Of a stretch of DNA of 64,000 bases, positions 58,001-64,000 are shown piece by piece. Every line of letters starts with the position of its first letter. Position 1 is the stretch's first letter. The notes below the pieces were generated by a model, which was not told where the DNA came from, did no database searches, and saw only the letters and a list, made by a program, of their open reading frames with translations. This stretch comes from Paramacrobiotus metropolitanus. Lineage: Eukaryota > Tardigrada > Eutardigrada > Parachela > Macrobiotidae. The stretch spans positions 496,001 through 560,000 of the forward strand of contig NW_026570314.1 in the NCBI RefSeq assembly GCF_019649055.1. The letters run 5' to 3'. A program made the position numbers and the translations under genes.

Positions 58001-59167
58001 CCCACCCCGTCCACGAGGACATCGGCTTCGTGGACTTTGTCCCGCGCATGCTGGAGCCCGGTGGCCTCGTGTCATATCCCCGTGGGGAACAGTTTCCGGC
58101 CGTACTGCATGCCCTTAACCAGTGGGCCAGCACGATGCCGGGCAATGTCCGGCTGCTGAACATCCAGACCCTCCTGACGCGCGCCAATAAACAGGTGACA
58201 GAGAGACCAGTACGATAGAAATAATTACCGTGATAATCTCGATGTGGCATAGATAAGGCTTCGCATTTACGCGAAGCTAGAATCTGGACCTCAGAGGACA
58301 AATTACCATTCTGTTTCCTCCGACGACATTCGGTTTTTCATTCTGATTTTAGCAGTCTCGGAGTTTAAAATTAAGATTTTGATTTTCTATTCCAAAACTG
58401 CAAAAATCAGAATGAGAAACAGAGCGTGAAAGCACTGCCACAGTGCCACTAACGGACATATATAGGCGTGAAGCGGACTTATACAGGCGTGAAGCGCATT
58501 TGTGTAGAAACCATAACATAACCCAAAACAGGTAACAGAGAACGTTCTAGAAAGTACAAGCGAATAATAATAAGACTTAGTACGAGTAAAGATATGAAGT
58601 ACGTAGAATATCGCTAAGGTACTGCTATATTCCTCACAGGGGCAACCCCTAAACCTGTACAATGCCTGCTACACGGATGTGGAGTGTCATGAATTCTACT
58701 GGCGGTTTCTACGGCTGGCCTTCGTCGCACCCGGGAGGAGTCCGCATCGCCGCCGGTGTACGCGTTTCCCACCATTCACAGCCGGTTGTTCGTGGCGGGA
58801 TTGACCCGGGATCCCGGGTGGTATCACAACGCCGAGTTGGAGCGGTTGAGTGTGGTGAAGGAGCGGCTGGACAGGTGGGTGCGAGAGCGGATGCCGGGTG
58901 ATGTGTGGAGACCGTGACCTATAAGACCTTCGAAACGAAAAGCTGGCGGGGTTTGATTCCATGCACACGTGGAACGAGCACCACAATAACCAGAGAAATG
59001 AGCTACCGCGGACTGAGCAGTATGTCTTAGGTTTCCGGGTCTACTTCCAGGAGTTGTTAAGGAAGTACCGGGAGTGGAACCCGCTCGCAGTATGGCTGAC
59101 TTTCGACGGGAGAATGCCGACAAATGCATCGTTGCTTGAATACTATCGTATAATGAACTCTATTTGA
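46003..59167 (+). CDS. Unrecognised protein of four ~95-residue repeats, 11-kb intron and LTR-derived intron
   Basis: Exon A 46003-46344 joins exon B 57727-58194 in phase 0; exon C starts at 58640, also phase 0. The protein repeats one unit four times: YMDFIPRCLRSDSLLHWPEF...ETIQL; VSFLPSVAPSCSQTLSNL...VETLL; VDFVPRMLEPGGLVSYP...IQTLL; YAFPTIHSRLFVAGLTRD...YKTF. Each has F-x-P near its start, a central 'ETLL/QTLL'-like strand and an aromatic-rich end (LYRIFYETM, FYWRFLRLAF, FRVYFQELL). No signal peptide or membrane segment is visible. The family is not recognised. Frame shifts occur near 58730 and 58915; the last open segment ends MPTNASLLEYYRIMNSI and stop. The intron between A and B hosts the transposase and replication-type genes. 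Upstream exons are probably missing. Confidence 0.6.
46440..46540 (-). repeat. Dispersed repeat copy (family R1), partial
   Basis: On the minus strand it carries 'taccatgtaccgggtcacttctctta', similar to 26070-26105. It lies at the left end of the 11-kb intron; a longer copy lies at its right end in the same orientation. Confidence 0.5.
46585..46850 (+). repeat. GC-rich minisatellite
   Basis: Repeats of about 76 bp (ctgcgggcctgcttgtatgctgg, then gcggcgctg) degrade into a short unit gcgggactgcggcgct. It reads open in all three frames, which explains the spurious frames here. Confidence 0.8.
46953..47886 (+). pseudogene. Merlin/IS1595-type DDE transposase with two frame shifts
   Basis: The N-terminal part (VCPAHSEEILRI, PWTFRCSQPPYSKYSAKTGTFF, LHKAVQLMYFWAHE) and the catalytic core (TVEIDESLI, then MSDKWRAY, YDHLTVNHSENFVDPTTGA and NRVENMWRWLK) are typical of ISXO2-like transposases, known in animals as Merlin. 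The acidic residues of the core are present. The frame shifts by one base at a TTTTAAAA run near 47412 and again at a GGGG run near 47472; the piece between lies in a third frame. Either a dead transposase or two homopolymer errors. Terminal inverted repeats were not found. Confidence 0.8.
47887..48424. other. Non-coding with direct repeats and a TTTTCTTA array
   Basis: The segment at 48105-48155 (actgtacacactgcacac...cgcatgcgttaatagtgaatacgtga) recurs at 48290-48340. The array at 48177-48262 is built of TTATTTTC/TTGTTTTC units. Confidence 0.6.
48430..48763 (-). CDS. RPA-like OB-fold protein (partial)
   Basis: The minus-strand frame contains SNVKGPTKWFKDGKAGEFLS, FDIADQSAKIRGVMFQD and KEGNKLRIINPRI. 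This is the strand order and spacing of the first DNA-binding OB fold of replication protein A large subunits. No start codon is in frame; an upstream exon or a partial gene is likely. The C-terminal stretch is unremarkable. Expected role: single-stranded DNA binding during replication (family inference). It heads a cluster with a primase and a nucleoside kinase on the same strand. Confidence 0.6.
48914..49625 (-). CDS. Unrecognised 153-residue protein, four exons
   Basis: Exons 49625-49536, 49456-49345, 49265-49166 and 49073-48914 join with consistent phases (90, 112, 100 and 160 nt), giving an intact 153-residue protein. It starts MNISLEDINLPDEEDI, an acidic N-terminus; the middle has LVIVRHKRHINGTWLLTIQD; the end is LIIELNLESAK. 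Introns are 72-92 nt, GT-AG. No family is recognised. Because the reading frame survives three introns without a break, it is probably a real gene. Its place between an RPA-like gene and a primase suggests a replication accessory role, which is inference only. Confidence 0.55.
49879..50972 (-). CDS. PrimPol-like archaeo-eukaryotic primase with UL52-type zinc region
   Basis: The first block (50972-50226) has the three primase motifs in order: YYCKFYMDIEL (metal-binding D-x-E), KESYHLIWP (S-x-H) and YIDCVDLSVYSRNQNFRM (D...Y-x-x-N-R-x-F-R). The second block (50184-49879) has HCLIAKKRHKHNNVYF and FRCTDSVCKSASC, the Cys/His arrangement of the C-terminal zinc region shared by PrimPol and UL52-type primases. 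The blocks are in different frames, with either an intron or a break at about 50184-50226. A short peptide frame at 51210-51130 (MNAEIPQAQLYADIKEQ) may be a 5' exon. Such enzymes make primers for DNA replication or restart. Host PrimPol is an alternative, but the context is a cluster in an intron of another gene. Confidence 0.7.
51487..52206 (-). CDS. Deoxynucleoside kinase
   Basis: Exons 52206-52126, 52064-52011, 51945 to about 51771, and 51717 to about 51487. The start exon has the P-loop IIEGNIGCGKT; exon 2 has EEPVEIW; exon 3 begins DLMYKDPRKYGFDFQKLV and, after a one-base frame shift near 51860, reads ERSIFSARYVF; exon 4 has DELFQNYSAKHLP, MIIYLKASVETLQQRI and the lid-like CRGREEES. These match the thymidine/deoxynucleoside kinase family. 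They phosphorylate deoxynucleosides to supply dNTPs. A further shift near 51520 probably hides the true C-terminus. It diverges from the P-loop gene starting at 52596. Confidence 0.75.
52378..52401 (+). repeat. (TTG)n microsatellite
   Basis: Short TTG run, present identically at 54936-54957 in the second copy. Confidence 0.8.
52596..54366 (+). CDS. P-loop protein resembling DUF3987/primase-associated helicase, copy 1
   Basis: Exon 1 starts MNSSLKGKLSAVSKHEAKF at 52596 and runs to about 52992; an intron with donor GTAACA and acceptor TTTTAG (53181) follows; exon 2 starts near 53182. Exon 1 has AINLLIVCNPG before a Walker-A-type loop, whose frame is broken here by a one-base deficit in the G run near 52890. 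Exon 2 has FGSVIADEIAGTL (Walker-B-like), VWGGQSLNVSYKTAGS, LPRSSSAFFGSLHPQPFC and GNGLEDRLLV, the order seen in DUF3987 proteins of phages, bacteria and some eukaryotes. A stop after NAPC at 54142 coincides with a CCCCC run; a downstream frame (AEIDKQILIAAGLIFTVYES) is probably the rest. DUF3987 assignment is tentative; a role in DNA replication is inferred from the neighbouring primase and kinase. Confidence 0.6.
54802..57068 (+). repeat. Tandem duplication, copy 2 (2267 bp)
   Basis: Second copy of 52246-54527. It is 15 bp shorter overall through scattered small deletions, including loss of bases at 'gtaaaacgg' near 56202. Confidence 0.9.
55153..56906 (+). CDS. P-loop protein resembling DUF3987, copy 2
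   Basis: Same start (MNSSLKGKLSAVSKHEAKF) and exon layout as copy 1: exon 1 to about 55545, exon 2 from about 55735. Here exon 1 stays open through the phosphate-binding loop, reading CNPGRKSTALQDYC; three bases fewer than the expected loop keep frame but shorten it. Exon 2 breaks near 56200 (SSDGCAFYTTRK instead of the copy-1 reading), resumes at 56301 and shares the NAPC stop (56686). The final segment has two more shifts (near 56793 and 56813). As each copy is intact where the other is broken, at least some breaks are likely sequencing errors. Confidence 0.55.
57195..57300 (+). repeat. Minisatellite, 18-bp unit
   Basis: Five to six copies of 'gccgcagtttcgcaggat'. Its reverse complement (cctgcgaaactgcgg) resembles the gcgggactgcgg unit at 46750-46850, at the opposite end of the 11-kb intron. 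Confidence 0.75.
57395..57680 (-). repeat. Dispersed repeat copy (family R1)
   Basis: Reverse-complement match to 25840-26110 over most of its length; both encode a fortuitous ALPNTFLF peptide. It ends just before exon B of the repeat-protein gene. Confidence 0.55.
58196..58636 (-). mobile_element. Solo LTR (441 bp) with TSD CAGG, acting as a candidate intron
   Basis: Same family as the LTRs at 219 and 34397: starts TGACAGAGAG, ends ATATTCCTCA, and contains the conserved 'cagtacgatagaaataattacc' block. It is flanked by CAGG at 58192-58195 and 58637-58640. It interrupts a coding exon: ...AAT AAA CAG before it, and GGG CAA CCC after it in the same phase. The left junction reads CAG|GTGACA and the right junction CCTCACAG|GGG, preceded by a pyrimidine-rich stretch and GCTAAG as a possible branch site. 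A GT-AG intron 58195-58639 (445 nt) would remove exactly the LTR plus one target copy. The LTR is antisense to the gene. Confidence 0.85.
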
Positions 59168-60076
59168 CTAACGTTCTTGCTGTTGCGTGTTACGCATGCA
59201 GTTATCAACCCGTCCCAAATGGAATATCTACGATGTCTAGTATTTTTTAAATTAATATGTGTATTTATTTCTTTTATTATGTGTATTTATTTCTTTTAGG
59301 CTGATACCAACTGGTGTGTGCAGATTGCAGATTACTGTAGACTGTAAAGAAGGAGAAGTGCTTCTTTCTCATTTTCGTGTTTTTGTTTTATTATGTGCGT
59401 AAAATCGGTATATTGATACGGGTAGTTACCTTGGTGAGCGGATGGTAACATCAGAACTTCAAACTTACCGGCATCAAAACTTCAAAGTTCATACTTAGCG
59501 GCAGAATGACAAAAAATACCTGTTGTGCCAAGTCGAAATCGCACTTGTTCGTATAGTGAGTTATATCCTAATCGGATACGACTCACTTTACGAAAAGTGC
59601 AGTTTCGACTTGGCACCACTCGATTTCGAGTACCGTATATCCAAGTGATGGATATACGGTACTCGTCGGTCTCGTCCTCGCACTTCAGTGAATTAGTGCA
59701 AAGCTAGAGAAGCGCTTGCCCCAAAGAGGTCAAATTGCACACGCCCGCAGCCCTCCGCAGACTGAAATGTAGACAAAAAAATCACGAGAACAAAGCGTAT
59801 ACCGGGAAATTATCCGGCTGTGCCGTAATGCTTTCGCTGTTGTATCCTCTTGCTCGATAGTCGATACAGTCATTAGTTTCTCTGGCTCATTATTAGGACA
59901 GCGACCTCGTCAAGTTTATTGAATGAGATATAAAATTAGCCATTAGTTGGCATCAGCAATTTTGTATTTTTAAGAAAATTTGTGTATAAGGAATTTCAGT
60001 ATAAAACACCATTTGAATCTTTCACACATCCACCGATACTGCATTCTGGGCTTTTGTCTTCTATCTGTACAGTATA
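59168..60076. other. Intergenic with two cruciform-forming repeats
   Basis: 59525-59617 is an imperfect 45-bp-arm inverted repeat (gtgccaagtcgaaa...tttcgacttggcac). 59628-59664 is a perfect 16-bp-arm hairpin (gagtaccgtatatcca, 5-base loop). No gene is recognised. Confidence 0.6.
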
Positions 60077-61303
60077 ATGGAGTACCCAATTCCTGCAGCC
60101 ACGTCCTACAGGGATTCTAAGGGCTTGCTGGTGACCTTTCAGTATTGCATCATTGCGGAGAAAATTGCCAGCGAAACACTCGCGGTCTGCCGTTGGTACT
60201 CTGAAAATACAAAAATGTACACGGCAAAATTTACTGTGGAGAAGCAAGGAGATTATCCGGAAATCCCGGCATCCAAGTGGGCACTGATACTGATGGTTAG
60301 CCAGGAGCAGGGCATTCACACGGCTTGGCTGGAGTGCCAAAATGCTTACGATGAACCCTACGGCCCCTCTGGTGAGGTCACATCAGGTAACAGCCTCAAA
60401 ATTTTGCCCCAAAATTGTGAGACTGCCGGCAGGATGGTCTCAGGTTGTTGTTGTTTGAAGTTATAAAGGAGATCTTATATCTTGTCAAGCAGCAACATCT
60501 ATTCGAGTTCTGGGTACGCTTTTTGCGTAGAATAATTTTATTGTGCTGTTGCTTATGCTGTAGCAGTTGTAAAGTTACTAATGATAACAATGTAGGTAGA
60601 GTTTTGGGTGTCCACATTCTGTCAAACACAAGATATTTTTGCGTGGCTTTTTATGAACTCTTGTTTTAAAATTTAATTTTACTATGTTCTTACAAATTTA
60701 AACATCTCGTGCGTGCTGCGGGCTACCTGTACGTCGTCAAACTGTCCTACCGCCTCTCCCGTCCGGCCATAGAACGTCGTCTATTGCCGCGTCCCGACAG
60801 TTTCTCCGACTGCACTTTGGTCTCCAACGACGGACGCCGATTTCCGGTGCAGCGTGTCATGATGGCGCATCAGTCGCCCGTCTTCTTGGCCATGTTCCAG
60901 GGCTCGCGCTCCGCTGAACGGGGAGCTGTACTTCGTGGATGTGAGCGGCGACATCCTGGAGGCGATGGTGACGTATGTGTACACTCGGGAGATTGCGGAG
61001 GGGAAGCAGCGCAAGGAACTGCAGGAGCTGTGGCGCGTGGCCGGCAAGTATAACCTCGTGGACATGAAGCAGGCCTGTGTGGACCGTTTGTTTGACGGTT
61101 TAAAAGATCGCGACTTGTGGGGATCATATAAATTCGGTCGGGATAATGGACTGCATGAACTGAAGGAAAAAGCGGAGATTGTTTACTTCGAAAGCAAAGT
61201 TAAACCAGTTCCGCCGAAAAAGCGGTGTTTTATTCCTTTGGATATCGCGGTAAATATTGTGTTGGTCGACCCTGAAACCCTAGAAGTATTCAAGGTGGAT
61301 TAA
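60077..61303 (+). CDS. BTB/POZ protein (SPOP/TDPOZ-like), frame-broken
   Basis: A first exon at 60077 (MEYPIPAATSYRDSKGLLVT, then KWALILMVSQEQGIHTAWLE) may be a diverged MATH domain; the donor is probably GTGAGG near 60373. The second block from about 60709 carries a clear BTB fold: SFSDCTLVSNDGRRFPVQRV, MMAHQSPVFLAMFQGS, then after a frame shift near 60915 ELYFVDVSGDILEAMVTYVY, VAGKYNLVDMKQACVDRLF. It ends DPETLEVFKVD and stop at 61303. No good acceptor was found before 60709. MATH-BTB proteins recruit substrates to cullin-3 ligases. It is not closely related to the array at 1-22 kb. Confidence 0.65.
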
Positions 61304-62234
61304 GTAGCTGGGAATTGATCATCCAACCTTTTTGCTCGCCGCTGGTTACTCTGACAGCTTTGTTGAATAGTTGACAGCAGTAGTGGTATGTGTTTGGCTC
61401 TTGGGTTTAAAATGAAGTTGCTAGATGTTACGTGGAAATCACAGATACTGTGGCTGAAAATCATTAATTATTTTTACTTCTTAACTGTGTGTTGCGTATA
61501 CTTTAACAACTAACAAAACCAGTTTTACAGATGCTATACGTTATTGATTATTCGTGGAGAATACAGCGAAATGTCGTTTTTAGATGGCTCGAATTCTAGG
61601 TTTTCATTCTGATTTACGGAGTACTTACTGATTAAATTTTTCCTTAACTAGCTGCGCGGTTGATAGATGAAGTGTGGGATTGGGTCAGCTCACGGTTTTA
61701 AAGTGTGTGGTCAAATCACGAAATGTGTTAATTACAACAAGGAGCGGATACATGTCAACGGATGATAATGAGGAATTTAATGTCTTCGTGCTTTTTCTTT
61801 TGTTTGGTCCATGTTCAATTATTCTGCTAATCTGGCGGCGCTAAACAATACGCACCACTTGCTGTGCAACGGAAAATTGATCAAACTGGATTTTGTTAGA
61901 ACTGTTGAACAAACTGAATTTTCCAAAGTGATATGGTTATTTCCATTGCGTGTTATCAGGTACGACATAGCATTGTCGCACGATCAGCGGGTTTTGTTAT
62001 CAATAAGCGAGACACTAGTGGCGCCGTTCACGAAGACAAAGACAATCCGTCATGCAGCTACCAGCTACTGTTTTCTAAAACGACTTACACAGTACCCAAG
62101 GATATGATATGATAACGGTTCGATTGTTCACCGTACTTAATGTTTCGATAAACGCTGCCGTGGTTGTTCACACCCTATTGTGCGTGTTCTCGGCACAACA
62201 CAATAAGGTCACGCAGTCAGGGTGACCGTTTTCG
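61304..62234. other. Intergenic; possible gene fragment at 61811-62107
   Basis: A 98-codon frame has an exon-like acceptor (TTATCAG|GTACGACATAGC near 61960) and a segment YDIALSHDQRVLLS that recalls beta-propeller repeats of S9B peptidases. The similarity is weak, and no other exon is seen. Confidence 0.25.
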
Positions 62235-62273
62235 TATTTAAACGTGCCCGACGTTCGGCTATCCACTTCAGTC
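62235..62273 (+). promoter_or_regulatory. TATA box and initiator of the crystallin-like gene
   Basis: TATTTAAA at 62235-62242 and TCAGTC at 62268-62273 (A about 35 bases after the TATA box) precede the start codon at 62336 by about 65 bases. TCAGT is the arthropod-type initiator. Confidence 0.6.
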
Positions 62274-62335
62274 TTTGAGTGAAGACGTTTTGTAATTAGC
62301 CAGCCGTCTTGTTAAGCACTTCATACCTACTTATA

Positions 62336-62791
62336 ATGTTTCTCCTAGTCGTCTTCCTGTTAGCAGCAGGAACCACAGCTTCCGCTGTGCCAAATGGGTC
62401 ATTGTTCCAGCATCCGGTTGCCAGAAAACCAGTTGCCACGTTCCACGATCTGGAAGCAGCAATGCCTGTCCAACACGGAACAGCCAGTCTTGCAGGATCA
62501 CGAGACGGAAAATCATTTGTCTGTGCGAGATTGTGGAGTGAACCCAACTACACCGGGGGCTGGTATGAGTTCCTGAAAGGCGCCAATATAAATTTTGATG
62601 CTGGTGGCAGCGATGTGATGTCGTCAGCATGGGTGCAATATGGATGCTCGCTGCAACTGTTCTCCTTGAACAGTTTCCAGGGTACTAGCTGGACCTTTAC
62701 ATCGTCTGCACCAGACCGTGGCTACTTTACATTTCCCGGTAATGCATGGGATAACAACAGTCGTTCTGGAAAGTGCACTTGCGCGTACTGA
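62336..62791 (+). CDS. Secreted beta/gamma-crystallin-like protein
   Basis: Single exon, 151 residues. The ATG at 62336 is the first in frame; the frame is open further 5' but without a Met. A signal peptide (MFLLVVFLLAAGTTASA) is followed by a linker and a Greek-key-like module: FVCARLWSEPNYTGGWYEF, then WVQYGCSLQLFSLNSFQGTS. The Y-x-G-G-x-Y-E-F and S-x-x-x-Q motifs fit a beta/gamma-crystallin fold. It ends CTCAY. A clean core promoter lies upstream. Secreted members of this superfamily are structural, calcium-binding or antimicrobial; the role here is unknown. No frame break. Confidence 0.7.
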   Translation: MFLLVVFLLAAGTTASAVPNGSLFQHPVARKPVATFHDLEAAMPVQHGTASLAGSRDGKSFVCARLWSEPNYTGGWYEFLKGANINFDAGGSDVMSSAWVQYGCSLQLFSLNSFQGTSWTFTSSAPDRGYFTFPGNAWDNNSRSGKCTCAY

Positions 62792-64000
62792 AATACCGTG
62801 CTTGCATTTAGTGGAATGTAGCTGCTCATCCTGTGAAATATTTTAATTTTCTTTAAATATTTCTCTTGACTGGATGTTTTTCTGGTTCAGTTCGCCACTG
62901 TGCACTTCTTATTTGCTGGGGCAGAGTACGCTTTTGCTCAGGGCAAATCAAATCTAATAATTAAATTTAATTTTTAAAAAATTTAATTCGGTGTGAAAGC
63001 ACTTTTTTTGTCTTGGCGCATTTCTCGGCAGAGTTTGCAAAGTGAAGTAGTTTTGGTGGCTCACCGGCATTTCGTCGACTAATACTTCGTCATAGAGGCG
63101 GCAAACCGTACGGTGCGGTCAAACCGTACATAACCGCATAGGAAACGACTACGGTAAATCGGTGAGATCATTCTTTATTGTCTTAGTTGTTAGCAACTAA
63201 TTTAAACATCACACACGAAAAACATTATAACACAAAGTAAATAGCATTTAAACCATCAGAACGTGGAACAGTGGACGTCACAGACAGCGCACTCCCGCGC
63301 TGTATTTAAATGCTAAGACGTTGCATCGTAAGAACCAAAAAACCGAATAGATCTAAGAAAACTAAGACAGTTTAGCATAACGGTTGGTCGACTTTGTGAC
63401 GGGTCGTCATCAAGGGCGTTCGATAAGGTTTTGGTCGACAAAATGGCGGGTCACCACTTTAGGTGTACTAAGTTGTAGTAGGTAATTCGCCAATTGGTAA
63501 ATCACTTTCCCAACAAAATATCACTTTCGATCAAAGCAGAATCATTTGCCGACAAAGCCAAAGCTTGCGATTAATACAGAGCAAGCTTGCTACCATCGGA
63601 GTTTTCCTAACGAAGCTTTTTAGTGGCAGCTTCACCTTGCGCGTTGGCGACTCTGTTCTTATGGTAACAGACTACGGGGCACCGGAAAGTTCCAGACATT
63701 TTTCGCGTACACTACTTGTATCTTCGCATGCATGCGTGAGGGTACTCAGCGTAGCCGGTATTCTTCCCTCAAGCTGCACTTGTCGTCGTCGGGAAATCGT
63801 GGCATAACCAGCAAAAGAGTCTGTCAGCGACTGGTTCTGGATTTCATATCTGTTCACTGAGCTCATAATTTTTTGAGAAGTACAGCATAACAGACACAAG
63901 GTTTCAGGAGTCTACAGGTAACTAGAGTAGAAATACGGTAAAATCGTGTTATCGCTTATCGAGCTGTTTACTGTGTACATAAATCTATTTAGTACGTTTA
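62792..64000. other. Intergenic; no gene confirmed
   Basis: Contains short direct repeats ('ggtcgacttt' near 63386 and 'ggtcgacaaa' near 63434, 'aaaccgtac' near 63104 and 63123). Overlapping open frames at 63565-63899 on both strands lack recognisable similarity; the minus frame (FAGYATISRRRQVQLEGRIP) is the more protein-like. Confidence 0.3.

Noticed and set aside
61811-62107. Dipeptidyl-peptidase (S9B) gene fragment
   Set aside because: Similarity rests on one short propeller-like phrase and no catalytic region or other exon was found.

Overview
The window is eukaryotic, from a small invertebrate. Genes are split by short GT-AG introns of about 50 to 300 bases. Many are tandemly duplicated, and transposable elements are frequent. 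A clean TATA box plus a TCAGT-type initiator, a PAN+GH45 endoglucanase and a lineage-expanded BTB family suggest an ecdysozoan such as a tardigrade. The taxon is an inference from memory and was not tested.

1-22 kb: an array of BTB-BACK genes sharing one six-exon plan. Three plus-strand genes (1305-3415, 5007-7064, 8635-11855), one truncated copy (7955-8425), one minus-strand gene ending in a MATH-like region (13978-16425) and one plus-strand gene (16887-21570) are present. The plus-strand genes end in a small SH3/Tudor-like domain, and the 1305, 5007 and 8635 genes add a basic tail. Intron 2 of the last gene holds a retroelement relic. The left edge is the end of an LTR element, followed by a 63-bp hAT-like MITE with a perfect 8-bp target duplication.

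22-31 kb: a hypothetical minus-strand exon, a seven-exon DXO/RAI1 decapping-enzyme gene (24606-28673) and a secreted PAN+GH45 cellulase (29651-30623) with two frame breaks.

31-43 kb: a minus-strand gene ending in a phage-tail-collar-like domain. Its intron holds a 215-bp hAT-like MITE and an 8-kb LTR retrotransposon (34397-42372, TSD CCTG). The element sits exactly at the splice donor and has lost protease, RT and RNase H. Its gag is split by a 3.6-kb insert with giant inverted arms.

43-59 kb: an unrecognised gene of about 95-residue repeats, exons 46003-46344 and 57727-59167. Its 11-kb intron holds a Merlin/IS1595-type transposase and a cluster of replication-type genes: an RPA-like OB fold, an unknown 153-aa protein, a PrimPol-like primase with a UL52-type zinc region, a deoxynucleoside kinase, and two tandem copies of a P-loop protein resembling DUF3987. 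The last exon is interrupted by a solo LTR whose ends form GT...AG, so that splicing would remove LTR plus target duplication exactly and keep the frame.

59-64 kb: cruciform repeats, a frame-broken BTB gene and a secreted beta/gamma-crystallin-like gene with a clear core promoter.

Single-base frame breaks recur across many genes, often at homopolymers. Some 'pseudogenes' may be assembly error.
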